Source: an uncultured Rhodanobacter sp. (GTDB taxonomy: Bacteria; Pseudomonadota; Gammaproteobacteria; Xanthomonadales; Rhodanobacteraceae). Taken from it: 7,235 nucleotides of DNA. The first letter of the stretch is position 1. The number at the start of each line of letters is the position of its first letter. The stretch lies in contig CAIKJM010000085.1 of NCBI GenBank assembly GCA_903827735.1, forward strand, positions 1 through 7,235, written 5' to 3'. The notes beneath the pieces were generated by a model, which ran no database searches, was not told where the DNA came from, and saw only the letters and a program-made list of their open reading frames with translations. The position numbers and the translations under genes are program-made. Shown here one piece after another: positions 1 through 5,449 of this stretch.

Positions 1-114
1 GGTCTGGGTGTAACCACTGCTGCTCGCGGCAATGGTTTTGGCGCCGGCGGACACGGCGATGGAAAGCAGCAAGGTGGCCAACACGGCCTGAAAGGCGAGA
101 CGTAACGTGCGCAT
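1..114 (-). CDS. N-terminal part of an exported protein, cut by the window edge
   Basis: Only the first 38 codons are present; the gene runs off the left end. The start is the ATG whose complement is CAT at 112-114, preceded on the minus strand by AGGGGA about six bases upstream, a good ribosome binding site. The translation opens with MRTLRLAF, then a hydrophobic stretch (about residues 8-22, VLATLLLSIAV), then an SAGA-K site. This is a classic Sec signal peptide with an A-x-A type cleavage site near residue 25. The residues after it (KTIAASSSGYTQT) are Ser/Thr-rich and give no family. What can be said is that the protein is exported to the periplasm or beyond; the function is unknown. It is transcribed divergently from nudE, and a strong promoter candidate at 207-235 fits it. 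Confidence 0.75.
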   Translation of the reverse strand, partial: MRTLRLAFQAVLATLLLSIAVSAGAKTIAASSSGYTQT

Positions 115-206
115 GCAAATCCCCTATGGATGGATGTCAGTCGGACCTCACGGCCACCGCATCGCTGCCCCCCGGCAATCACCCAGCATCAGCGCCCGTA
201 CGCCGG

Positions 207-235
207 AGTATCCATTCGGCCCTCTGGGTCGTCAA
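207..235 (-). promoter_or_regulatory. Sigma70-type promoter for the minus-strand exported protein
   Basis: Read on the minus strand, TTGACG (complement of 230-235; 5 of 6 to TTGACA) is followed after exactly 17 bases by GATACT (complement of 207-212; 4 of 6 to TATAAT). Transcription would start near 200, giving a 5' leader of about 85 bases before the ATG at 114. It sits in the AT-rich part of the intergenic region and points at the signal-peptide gene. This is a motif match only; no transcript evidence is available. Confidence 0.5.
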
Positions 236-422
236 ACAAAAATTCCATGAATATCCGTGATTTACATGCTGCGTCGCAAGATAGGATGTGAGGGGCTGCG
301 TGCTTTGCCGGTCAATACGGCACGACCAAGCCATGTGCATACGCACACCGGTACGGCGAACATTCATTCCCTGGCGCCGCGTATGTCGCAGCTCTCAGCG
401 GCGCATTCTTCCGGTTGCAGGC

Positions 423-428
423 TAGAAT
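423..428 (+). promoter_or_regulatory. Possible -10 element directly before nudE
   Basis: TAGAAT matches TATAAT at 5 of 6 positions. It ends six bases before the second in-frame ATG of nudE (435), so a transcript from it would begin at or next to that start codon. No recognisable -35 hexamer lies 16-18 bases upstream (399-406 is GC-rich), which weakens the call. Confidence 0.25.
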
Positions 429-431
429 GGA

Positions 432-992
432 ATGATGCGCAAACCACCCATCATTCACGCCACGCGAGACATCGCCAACAGCCATTTCCTGCGCGCCGAA
501 CAGCTCGATCTGGAGTTTTCCAACGGTGAACGCCGCACCTACGAGCGGCTGAAAAGCAGCGGGCTTGGCGCGGTGATCATCGTGCCGATGCAGGACGATG
601 AAACCGTTTTGTTAGTGCGCGAATACGGTGCCGGCGTCGGCCGCTACGAGCTGGGGCTGCCAAAGGGGCGTCTGGATGAGGATGAAACCGCCGAGCAGGG
701 GGCCGATCGCGAATTGAAGGAGGAGGTTGGCTTTGGCGCGCGCAAGCTCACGCTGCTGCACCATCTGTCGCTGTCGCCGTCGTACATGACGCATATGGCG
801 CATGTGGTGCTGGCCCAAGATCTGTATCCGGAGCGGTTGCTTGGCGACGAGCCGGAAGAACTCGACGTGGTGCCCTGGAAGATGTCCGAGCTGCATACGC
901 TGATCGGCCGCGACGACGTCACCGAAGGTCGCTCGATCGCCGCTCTGTTCATGGCCCGCGAATACCTCGCCGGTCGTTTCAAGCGTCAGTGA
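432..992 (+). CDS. nudE: ADP compounds hydrolase NudE (Nudix hydrolase)
   Basis: NudE is a cytosolic Nudix pyrophosphatase that splits ADP-ribose, NADH and diadenosine polyphosphates, releasing AMP. The protein has 186 residues, the length I recall for E. coli NudE, and similarity runs end to end (for example VDLEFSNG-like DLEFSNGERR, VAQDLYPE-like LAQDLYPE, and a GDEPE motif). The Nudix box is complete: G79-x5-E85-x7-R93-E94-L95-x-E97-E98-x-G100-F101, including the metal-binding glutamates. Two ATGs are adjacent (432 and 435). Neither has a strong ribosome binding site; the only candidate is AGG at 419-421, 10 bases before 432. It is the first gene of a plus-strand run, followed after 16-22 bases by cysQ. 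The family call is firm; the exact start and the physiological substrate are less sure. Confidence 0.95.
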   Translation: MMRKPPIIHATRDIANSHFLRAEQLDLEFSNGERRTYERLKSSGLGAVIIVPMQDDETVLLVREYGAGVGRYELGLPKGRLDEDETAEQGADRELKEEVGFGARKLTLLHHLSLSPSYMTHMAHVVLAQDLYPERLLGDEPEELDVVPWKMSELHTLIGRDDVTEGRSIAALFMAREYLAGRFKRQ

Positions 993-1002
993 CCCGACGC
1001 AT

Positions 1003-1007
1003 GAGGT
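1003..1007 (+). promoter_or_regulatory. Ribosome binding site that selects the cysQ start
   Basis: GAGGT at 1003-1007 is the only Shine-Dalgarno-like sequence here. It lies one base before the ATG at 1009, too close to serve it, but seven bases before the in-frame ATG at 1015, which is ideal. This favours 1015 as the translation start. Confidence 0.6.
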
Positions 1008-1014
1008 TATGTCG

Positions 1015-1830
1015 ATGAGTGCCGCACCCGCGTTTGCCGGGCAGATCGGCGAGATCGCGCGCGCCGCTGGCGAAGCGATCATGGCCATCTACCGCAGCGA
1101 CTTTTCGGTGCAGACCAAGGCCGACGCATCGCCGCTCACCGCCGCCGATCTGGCCGCCCAGCAGGTCATCCTGGATGGCTTGTCCCGACTCGAGCCGCTG
1201 CTGCCCATTGTGTCGGAAGAGGCCAAGGCGTTGTCCTGGTCGCAGCGTCAGCACTGGTCGCGCTACTGGCTGGTCGACCCGCTCGACGGTACGCGCGAAT
1301 TCGTCAAACGCAACGGCGAGTTCACCGTCAACATCGCGCTGATTGACGATAAGCATACGGTGCTCGGCGTGGTGCTGGCGCCGGTCACCGGCGAGCTGTA
1401 TATCGCTGAGCAGGGCAAAGGCGCGTGGCTGCAGGCGCGGGCGGGCAGCGACTGGCAGCGCATCCATGCGCGCGCGCTGGCACAGCCGCCGGTACTGGCA
1501 GGCAGCCGCTCGCACGGCAGCGAGCAGAGCGCCATGCTGCAGAGACTGCTGGGCGCCGATCATCAGCTCGTGCCGCTCGGTTCGTCGCTGAAGTTCTGCC
1601 TGATCGCGCGGGGCGACGCCGACGTCTACTTGCGCCTCGGCCTAACCAGCGAGTGGGATACGGCGGCAGCGCAATGCGTGCTGCAGGAGGCCGGCGGCGC
1701 GGTGCTCGACTTGCACGGCAAGCCATTCACCTACAACCGCGGCGAGTCGCTGCTCAATCCCGAATTCATTGCCGTTGGCGATACTCGCGTGGACTGGGCC
1801 GCGCGCCTGCGCAGCACCGGCTACGTGTAA
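1015..1830 (+). CDS. cysQ: 3'(2'),5'-bisphosphate nucleotidase CysQ
   Basis: CysQ is a Mg-dependent, inner-face or cytosolic phosphatase of the inositol monophosphatase superfamily. It converts 3'-phosphoadenosine 5'-phosphate (PAP), left over from sulfate assimilation via PAPS, to AMP. Numbered from the 1015 start (271 residues), the diagnostic motifs are all present: TAAD ending at D45, the SEE pair E68-E69, the metal-binding DPLDGT at 88-93, RNGEFTVN at 99-106 (a CysQ signature), GSSLKF at 189-194, and WDTAA starting at W214-D215. The protein is about 25 residues longer than E. coli CysQ, with short extensions at both ends. An in-frame ATG at 1009 would add two residues, but the Shine-Dalgarno position favours 1015. 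It lies 22 bases after nudE and 39 bases before mazG, probably co-transcribed. Confidence 0.95.
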   Translation: MSAAPAFAGQIGEIARAAGEAIMAIYRSDFSVQTKADASPLTAADLAAQQVILDGLSRLEPLLPIVSEEAKALSWSQRQHWSRYWLVDPLDGTREFVKRNGEFTVNIALIDDKHTVLGVVLAPVTGELYIAEQGKGAWLQARAGSDWQRIHARALAQPPVLAGSRSHGSEQSAMLQRLLGADHQLVPLGSSLKFCLIARGDADVYLRLGLTSEWDTAAAQCVLQEAGGAVLDLHGKPFTYNRGESLLNPEFIAVGDTRVDWAARLRSTGYV

Positions 1831-1869
1831 TCGACTGCGCTCCATCACGAATCACCGAAGCAGACTGCG

Positions 1870-2679
1870 ATGACTGAAACGACGCGCTACAGCCTCGACG
1901 ACCTGCTGGCGATCATGGCGCGGTTGCGCGATCCCGACAGCGGCTGCCCGTGGGATGTGAAGCAGGACTTCGCCTCCGTCGCGCCCTACACGTTGGAAGA
2001 AGCCTACGAAGTCGTCGACGCGATCGATCGCGACGACTGGGACGATCTGCGCGACGAACTAGGTGATCTGCTGCTGCAGGTGGTTTTCCACGCGCAGATG
2101 GCGAAGGAAAAAGGCCTGTTCGACTTTGCCGATGTAGCCGATGCGATCAGCTGCAAGATGACGCGTCGGCATCCGCACGTGTTTGGCGACACACAATTTG
2201 TCGACGATGTCGCGCGCAAACAGGCGTGGGAAGACATCAAGACGGCCGAGCGACTGGCCAAGGGAGCACCGGCGGACGACAGCGCGCTGGCCGGCATTTC
2301 CTCGGGCCTGCCCGAATGGCAGCGTGCGCGTAAATTGCAGGAGCGCGCGGCCGGTGTCGGGTTTGACTGGCCCGAGCCGTCGTCGGTGCTGGCCAAACTG
2401 GCCGAGGAAGTGAACGAGGTACGCGCCGAGTTCGCTGCGGGTGCCGATCCGGCACGGCTGGAAGACGAGATCGGCGACGTGCTGTTCGTGATGGTGAATC
2501 TGGCGCGCCACGCCACGGTCGATTTCTCGCGTGCGCTGCGGCACGCCAACGCCAAGTTCGAGCGACGCTTCCGACTGATGGAGGTGCTGGCTGCCGCCGA
2601 TGGCCTGAAATTCGCGCAGCAAGATCTTGCTGCACAGGAAGCGCTCTGGCAGCGCGCCAAGGTGATCGAGCGGGAATAA
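1870..2679 (+). CDS. mazG: Nucleoside triphosphate pyrophosphohydrolase MazG
   Basis: MazG is a cytosolic all-alpha NTP pyrophosphatase that hydrolyses canonical and aberrant NTPs/dNTPs to the monophosphate and pyrophosphate; in E. coli it also affects ppGpp levels. The 269-residue protein has the full two-domain architecture. The N-terminal domain carries E43-E44-x2-E47 and E63-x2-D66 in a TLEEAYEV / DELGDLL context. The C-terminal domain carries E179-E180-x2-E183 and E200-x2-D203 (LAEEVNEV / DEIGDVLF). Other family landmarks are the GCPWD near residue 25, RRHPHVF at 99-105 and ANAKFERRFR at 226-235. The ATG has a modest GAAG ribosome binding site nine bases upstream. It is the last gene of the nudE-cysQ-mazG run; the next gene is 124 bases away. 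No residue needed for metal binding is missing. Confidence 0.96.
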   Translation: MTETTRYSLDDLLAIMARLRDPDSGCPWDVKQDFASVAPYTLEEAYEVVDAIDRDDWDDLRDELGDLLLQVVFHAQMAKEKGLFDFADVADAISCKMTRRHPHVFGDTQFVDDVARKQAWEDIKTAERLAKGAPADDSALAGISSGLPEWQRARKLQERAAGVGFDWPEPSSVLAKLAEEVNEVRAEFAAGADPARLEDEIGDVLFVMVNLARHATVDFSRALRHANAKFERRFRLMEVLAAADGLKFAQQDLAAQEALWQRAKVIERE

Positions 2680-2803
2680 TCATGAAGGGCGGGGAAAATT
2701 TCATGCTGGCGCGCACGGCCATGCCATACGGCCGATACGCAGGCGTGCAACCTTTCCACTTCCGGTGGCATCCTACAAGCATTGCCTCATCACGGATTTC
2801 ACC
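2680..2803 (+). other. Gap between mazG and the repeat protein gene
   Basis: This stretch holds no convincing gene. A frame starting at the ATG at 2682 stays open to 2957, but its arginine/serine-rich translation runs through the next gene in the wrong frame. There are two short imperfect stem-loop possibilities: CGGCC 2716-2720 with GGCCG 2730-2734, and CCAC with GTGG around 2757-2769. Neither has a T-tract, so I do not call a terminator. I also find no good promoter match for the following gene. Confidence 0.4.
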
Positions 2804-3577
2804 ATGCGCCGTTTCTTTACCGCTGTTCTTTTGCTGGCCCCGCTATCCGCGTTCGCGGCGGCGCCGTGCAAATACCAGGCGCCACGCAACATGCAGATCA
2901 ATCTGGCCGGCGTCAAAGCGGTGCAGATCGAAGTGCACAGCCACAATCTGCACCTGATCGCCAACAATACGGCGCAGAAGCTGATCGTTACGGGCCACGC
3001 CTGCACGTCGGACAACGCCGTGCTCAACAGCCTGCAGGTCAGCCAGAAGCTCGCCGGCGATCAGCTGCTGATCGACATCGGTGCCGACAGTCAGGCGCCC
3101 TCGAATATTTTCGGCAGTTCGTATGCTTACCTGGACATCAACATGCAATTGCCCGCGCGCATGCCGGTAACGCTGGGTGTGGGCTCGGGCAACGCTACGG
3201 TCAACGGCGTGCAGCAGCTGCAGAGTCACGTGAACTCTGGTGATCTGCACGTACGGCATGTCGCGGGCAAGTACACCGCCAGCTTGGGCGCCGGCGACAT
3301 CGACGCCAACGACATCGGCAGCCTCGAGCTGACGTCGGTGGGCTCTGGCGACGTCAAGATCGAGGGCATCAAGGGCGATGCAAAGGTCGGCAGCATCGGT
3401 TCGGGCGACGTCATGCTGCGCAAGGTCGGCGGCAGCGTGCATGCCGATACGCTGGGTTCGGGCGACCTGGGCGTCAAGGACGTCGGCGGCAGCTTCAGCC
3501 TCGGCGCGATGGGCAGCGGCGACGTCATCCACGCGCGCGTCAAGGGCAAGCTCAGCCTGCCCCGCGACGACGATTGA
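2804..3577 (+). CDS. Exported GSGD-repeat protein, probably DUF4097-like beta-helix
   Basis: This is a predicted periplasmic or surface protein of 257 residues; function unknown. It begins with a signal peptide (MRRFFTAVLLLAPLSAFA, cleavage likely after residue 18 or 20). A region with C22 and C67, which might form a disulfide, follows. From about residue 120 on it consists of tandem repeats centred on a G-S-G-D motif: 127 (GSGN), 144 (NSGD), 162 (GAGD), 180, 199, 218 and 237 (all GSGD). The spacing is 17, 18, 18, 19, 19, 19. Repeats of this kind form right-handed beta-helices in the DUF4097/DUF2807 families, often called putative auto-transporter adhesin head GIN-like domains. The tail ends in DDD. 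An upstream in-frame GTG at 2765 would put 13 extra residues before the signal peptide, so ATG 2804 is preferred, although its ribosome binding site is weak. Its stop is 12 bases from the convergent transporter stop. Confidence 0.8.
   Translation: MRRFFTAVLLLAPLSAFAAAPCKYQAPRNMQINLAGVKAVQIEVHSHNLHLIANNTAQKLIVTGHACTSDNAVLNSLQVSQKLAGDQLLIDIGADSQAPSNIFGSSYAYLDINMQLPARMPVTLGVGSGNATVNGVQQLQSHVNSGDLHVRHVAGKYTASLGAGDIDANDIGSLELTSVGSGDVKIEGIKGDAKVGSIGSGDVMLRKVGGSVHADTLGSGDLGVKDVGGSFSLGAMGSGDVIHARVKGKLSLPRDDD
3129..3531 (+). repeat. Tandem imperfect repeats encoding the GSGD ladder
   Basis: The region encodes seven imperfect units of 51-57 bases. The last three periods are each exactly 57 bases, with a recurrent GGTTCGGGCGACGT-like core (for example at 3398-3411). 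The conservation is mainly in the coding sense (Gly-Ser-Gly-Asp followed by a hydrophobic residue), so this is a protein repeat rather than a recent DNA duplication. Confidence 0.6.
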
Positions 3578-3589
3578 GCTGAGCGAACT

Positions 3590-4732
3590 TCAGCCCAAGA
3601 GGCGCCACGCCAGATACGCCAGCGGCGCGCTGACCAGCAGAAACGGAATCGAGACCAGATGCAGCAGCCGCAGCCCATGGGGCTGCTTGGCCAGCCGCAG
3701 CGCAATCAAGTTGGCCAATGAGCCAATCGCCAGGCCGAAGCCACCGACGTTCACCGCAACGGCCAGAGCGATCGCATCGGGTGCGCGATCGAGCAGTAGC
3801 ACGGTCGCCGGCACGTTGCTGATCAGCTGCGAGGCGAGAATGCCAGCGATGAAAACGGTCAGCGGTTGTTTGAAATCGAGCTGATCCAGCGCGTGCTTTA
3901 TCAACGGCAGTTCGGCGAAGTGGCCCAGTCCCAGAAAGATCGCAGCAAACGTCACCAGCAGGAGCCAATCGATACGCGCCAGGCTGGCACGGGCCAGGAG
4001 CGCAAACAGCACCAGCAGCGCGACTGCGCCCAGCGGTGCCTGGTCGTATTCCATCACCACCACCATGCCGGCCAGCGCAATCATCGATGCAAATCCCAGA
4101 CGGCGAGAAATCGTTTGGCCGTCCATTTTTTCCCGGCTCAGCTCGATGCTGTCGCGCGGTAGCCAGAGCAGGGTGAAAGCTGCCAGCAGCGCAAACATCA
4201 CCACGGCGGCGGGCAGCATACCCAGCACAAAATGCAGAAACGGCATCTTCGCGTGCTGCCACAGCAGCAGGTTTTGCGGATTGCCGATGGGGCTCAGCGT
4301 AGAGCCGGCGTTTACCGCCAGCGCCTCCAGCACCACCATGCGCAGCACGGGCAGGTTGGACATGCCGCCGATGGCGACGGTCAGCGGCACGATCAGAAAC
4401 AGGCTCACGTCGTTGGTCAGCACCATCGACAGTATCGCCGTGGCCGCCACCAGCAGAAGGCCCAGCCCACGCAGCGAATGCGCTCGCGCCACCACGCCGA
4501 CCGCGGCACGCTGCACCAGACCGCTGTCGCGAATGCCCTGAATGGCGATCAACAGGCCCATCAGCCCGGCCAGCGTGGGCAGCTGCAGCCAGCGCTGGTA
4601 GCTAGATAGCGGCTGCGGGTCGATCAACGCCAGCAAAATCGTCAGCGTGCCGAATACCATAAGCAGCCATTCGCTTTTCAGCTTTTGTCGCCACGAAAAC
4701 GGCGCGGCGTTGGAACCTGCTGGGTCACTCAT
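3590..4732 (-). CDS. SLC13/ArsB-superfamily membrane transporter (YbiR-like)
   Basis: This is an integral inner-membrane protein of 380 residues with about ten hydrophobic segments. It belongs to the ion-transporter superfamily that includes SLC13/CitM anion carriers and ArsB. Two sequence-related halves are visible. The first has LTNDVSLF (105-112) and NAGSTLSPIGNPQN (141-154). The second has ISNVPATVLL (304-313) and NVGGFGLAIGSLANL (328-342). In this superfamily such Asn/Pro/Gly-rich hairpins form the substrate site, and the halves have inverted topology. Length and motifs resemble E. coli YbiR, whose substrate is not established to my knowledge. I therefore do not assign a substrate; dicarboxylate, sulfate, arsenite or Na/H exchange are all possible from family membership. 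The start ATG at 4732 lacks a clear ribosome binding site. It lies 30 bases downstream of the GST gene on the same strand and may be translated from the same mRNA. Confidence 0.85.
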   Translation of the reverse strand: MSDPAGSNAAPFSWRQKLKSEWLLMVFGTLTILLALIDPQPLSSYQRWLQLPTLAGLMGLLIAIQGIRDSGLVQRAAVGVVARAHSLRGLGLLLVAATAILSMVLTNDVSLFLIVPLTVAIGGMSNLPVLRMVVLEALAVNAGSTLSPIGNPQNLLLWQHAKMPFLHFVLGMLPAAVVMFALLAAFTLLWLPRDSIELSREKMDGQTISRRLGFASMIALAGMVVVMEYDQAPLGAVALLVLFALLARASLARIDWLLLVTFAAIFLGLGHFAELPLIKHALDQLDFKQPLTVFIAGILASQLISNVPATVLLLDRAPDAIALAVAVNVGGFGLAIGSLANLIALRLAKQPHGLRLLHLVSIPFLLVSAPLAYLAWRLLG

Positions 4733-4762
4733 GTGACGGTGCGCCTGGCCGCGAGTGTGTCA

Positions 4763-5392
4763 TCACCATCCGCTCAGACCTTCGATCTCGTACAGCTTTT
4801 GCCAGCTCGGTCGTGCGCGGATCAGGTTCGCCAATCGATTCAACGCGGGCCACTCGCTCGCCGCCCGCGGCATGTTGCGCGACCAGCGCATCAGCATCGC
4901 CAGCAGCAGGTCCGCGCCGGAAAATTCCGCGCCCAGCAGATACGGACCCTCGTTTTCCAGATGCGCCTCAAGGCGATCCCACACGCCTTCGATTTTTTTC
5001 TGCAGGGCTGCGCGTATGGCAGGGTCGTGTTCGTCGCTGCCGAGGTCGGCCGGGTAAAACCACAGTCGGTAGGTCGACATCAGCGCATTGCTGAGATAGA
5101 CGATCCACTGGGTCCAGGCATCGTGCGCCGGCGTGTCAATCGGCGGCGCCAGCCTCGCCTCTGGATGTCGCTCGGCCAGAATCATCAGCAGCGCCGCGGA
5201 CTCGGTAAGAGCGCGGCCGTTGACCATCAGCGTCGGCACATGTCCGCCCGCGTTGAGCTGCAAATACTCGGCCGAATGCTGTTCATCGGCGTCGAAATCG
5301 ACCAGCCGAAGCTCATGCGGCGCGCCGATTTCCAGCAGCGCCAGATGCACGACCATGCTGGCGGTGCCTGGCGAATAGTAAAGCGTATACAT
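4763..5392 (-). CDS. Glutathione S-transferase family protein
   Basis: This is a cytosolic thioredoxin-fold GST-like protein of 209 residues, the usual length. The N-terminal glutathione-binding domain (1-80) starts YTLYYSPGTASMVVHLAL. It contains the cis-proline motif V52-P53 and the glutathione gamma-glutamyl contact E64-S65. The helical C-terminal domain carries the S158-x2-D161 folding motif typical of GSTs. Aligned by eye with Beta-class GSTs (YTPGSCSLSPH-type start), the catalytic cysteine position is Ala11, while the neighbouring Ser12 and His16 are kept. So it may be a serine-type enzyme or another class. Substrates are unknown. The start ATG at 5392 has GGA about 8-10 bases upstream. 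It sits between ybbP (57 bases upstream) and the transporter gene (30 bases downstream). A 10-bp inverted repeat lies just before its ribosome binding site. Confidence 0.88.
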   Translation of the reverse strand: MYTLYYSPGTASMVVHLALLEIGAPHELRLVDFDADEQHSAEYLQLNAGGHVPTLMVNGRALTESAALLMILAERHPEARLAPPIDTPAHDAWTQWIVYLSNALMSTYRLWFYPADLGSDEHDPAIRAALQKKIEGVWDRLEAHLENEGPYLLGAEFSGADLLLAMLMRWSRNMPRAASEWPALNRLANLIRARPSWQKLYEIEGLSGW

Positions 5393-5404
5393 GGGCGTTT
5401 TCCG

Positions 5405-5445
5405 ACTGCTGCCGCGATCTTTGATAAAGGGTATCCGGCAGCAGT
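5405..5445 (-). promoter_or_regulatory. Perfect 10-bp inverted repeat upstream of the GST gene
   Basis: ACTGCTGCCG at 5405-5414 and CGGCAGCAGT at 5436-5445 are exact reverse complements separated by 21 bases. It fills most of the 57-base gap between the ybbP stop and the GST start. In minus-strand RNA it would form a stable GC-rich stem whose 3' arm ends about 12 bases before the GST ATG. There is no T-tract after the stem, so a canonical Rho-independent terminator is unlikely. It may be an mRNA processing or stability element, a translation-modulating hairpin, or an operator for a dimeric regulator. Confidence 0.5.
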
Positions 5446-5449
5446 TTAC

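Larger units (their letters stand above)
115..431. other. Divergent intergenic region between the exported-protein gene and nudE
   Basis: These 317 bases carry no convincing gene. Open frames exist on both strands (179-367 minus, 257-529 plus), but they lack ribosome binding sites, resemble nothing I recognise and overlap the promoter or nudE. The middle (about 228-270) is clearly AT-richer than the flanks, as expected for a promoter region. The best signal is the minus-strand promoter at 207-235. For the plus direction there is a poor match, TTTACA (261-266) with TAGGAT (282-287), whose spacer of 15 is short, and a TAGAAT hexamer right before nudE (423-428). I see no riboswitch, no long inverted repeat and no RNA gene. 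Confidence 0.6.

Noticed and set aside
257..529. 90-codon plus-strand frame running from the intergenic region into nudE
   Set aside because: It overlaps nearly 100 bases of nudE out of frame and has no family resemblance and no ribosome binding site.
1833..1869. Direct repeat GACTGCG (1833-1839 and 1863-1869) before mazG
   Set aside because: Seven bases in a GC-rich gap is close to chance, and no known site matches it.
2004..2771. Long minus-strand open frame opposite mazG
   Set aside because: It lies antisense to a clear MazG with all motifs; its translation is Ser/Arg/Ala-rich without recognisable domains, typical of GC-rich antisense frames.
2765..2803. GTG at 2765 as start of the repeat protein
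   Set aside because: It would place 13 polar residues before the signal peptide; the ATG at 2804 gives a normal signal peptide beginning MRRFF.
2682..2957. 91-codon frame starting just after mazG
   Set aside because: It runs out of frame through the signal peptide and first part of the repeat protein, and its translation is Arg/Ser-rich and low in information.
3129..3531. Tandem DNA repeats as a CRISPR-like or satellite array
   Set aside because: The units are in frame, imperfect and conserved at the protein level (GSGD), with no invariant DNA repeat and no spacers.
3578..3594. GCTGA...TCAGC stem between the convergent genes as a bidirectional terminator
   Set aside because: The stem has only five base pairs with a seven-base loop and no T-tract on either strand; it also overlaps the transporter stop codon.
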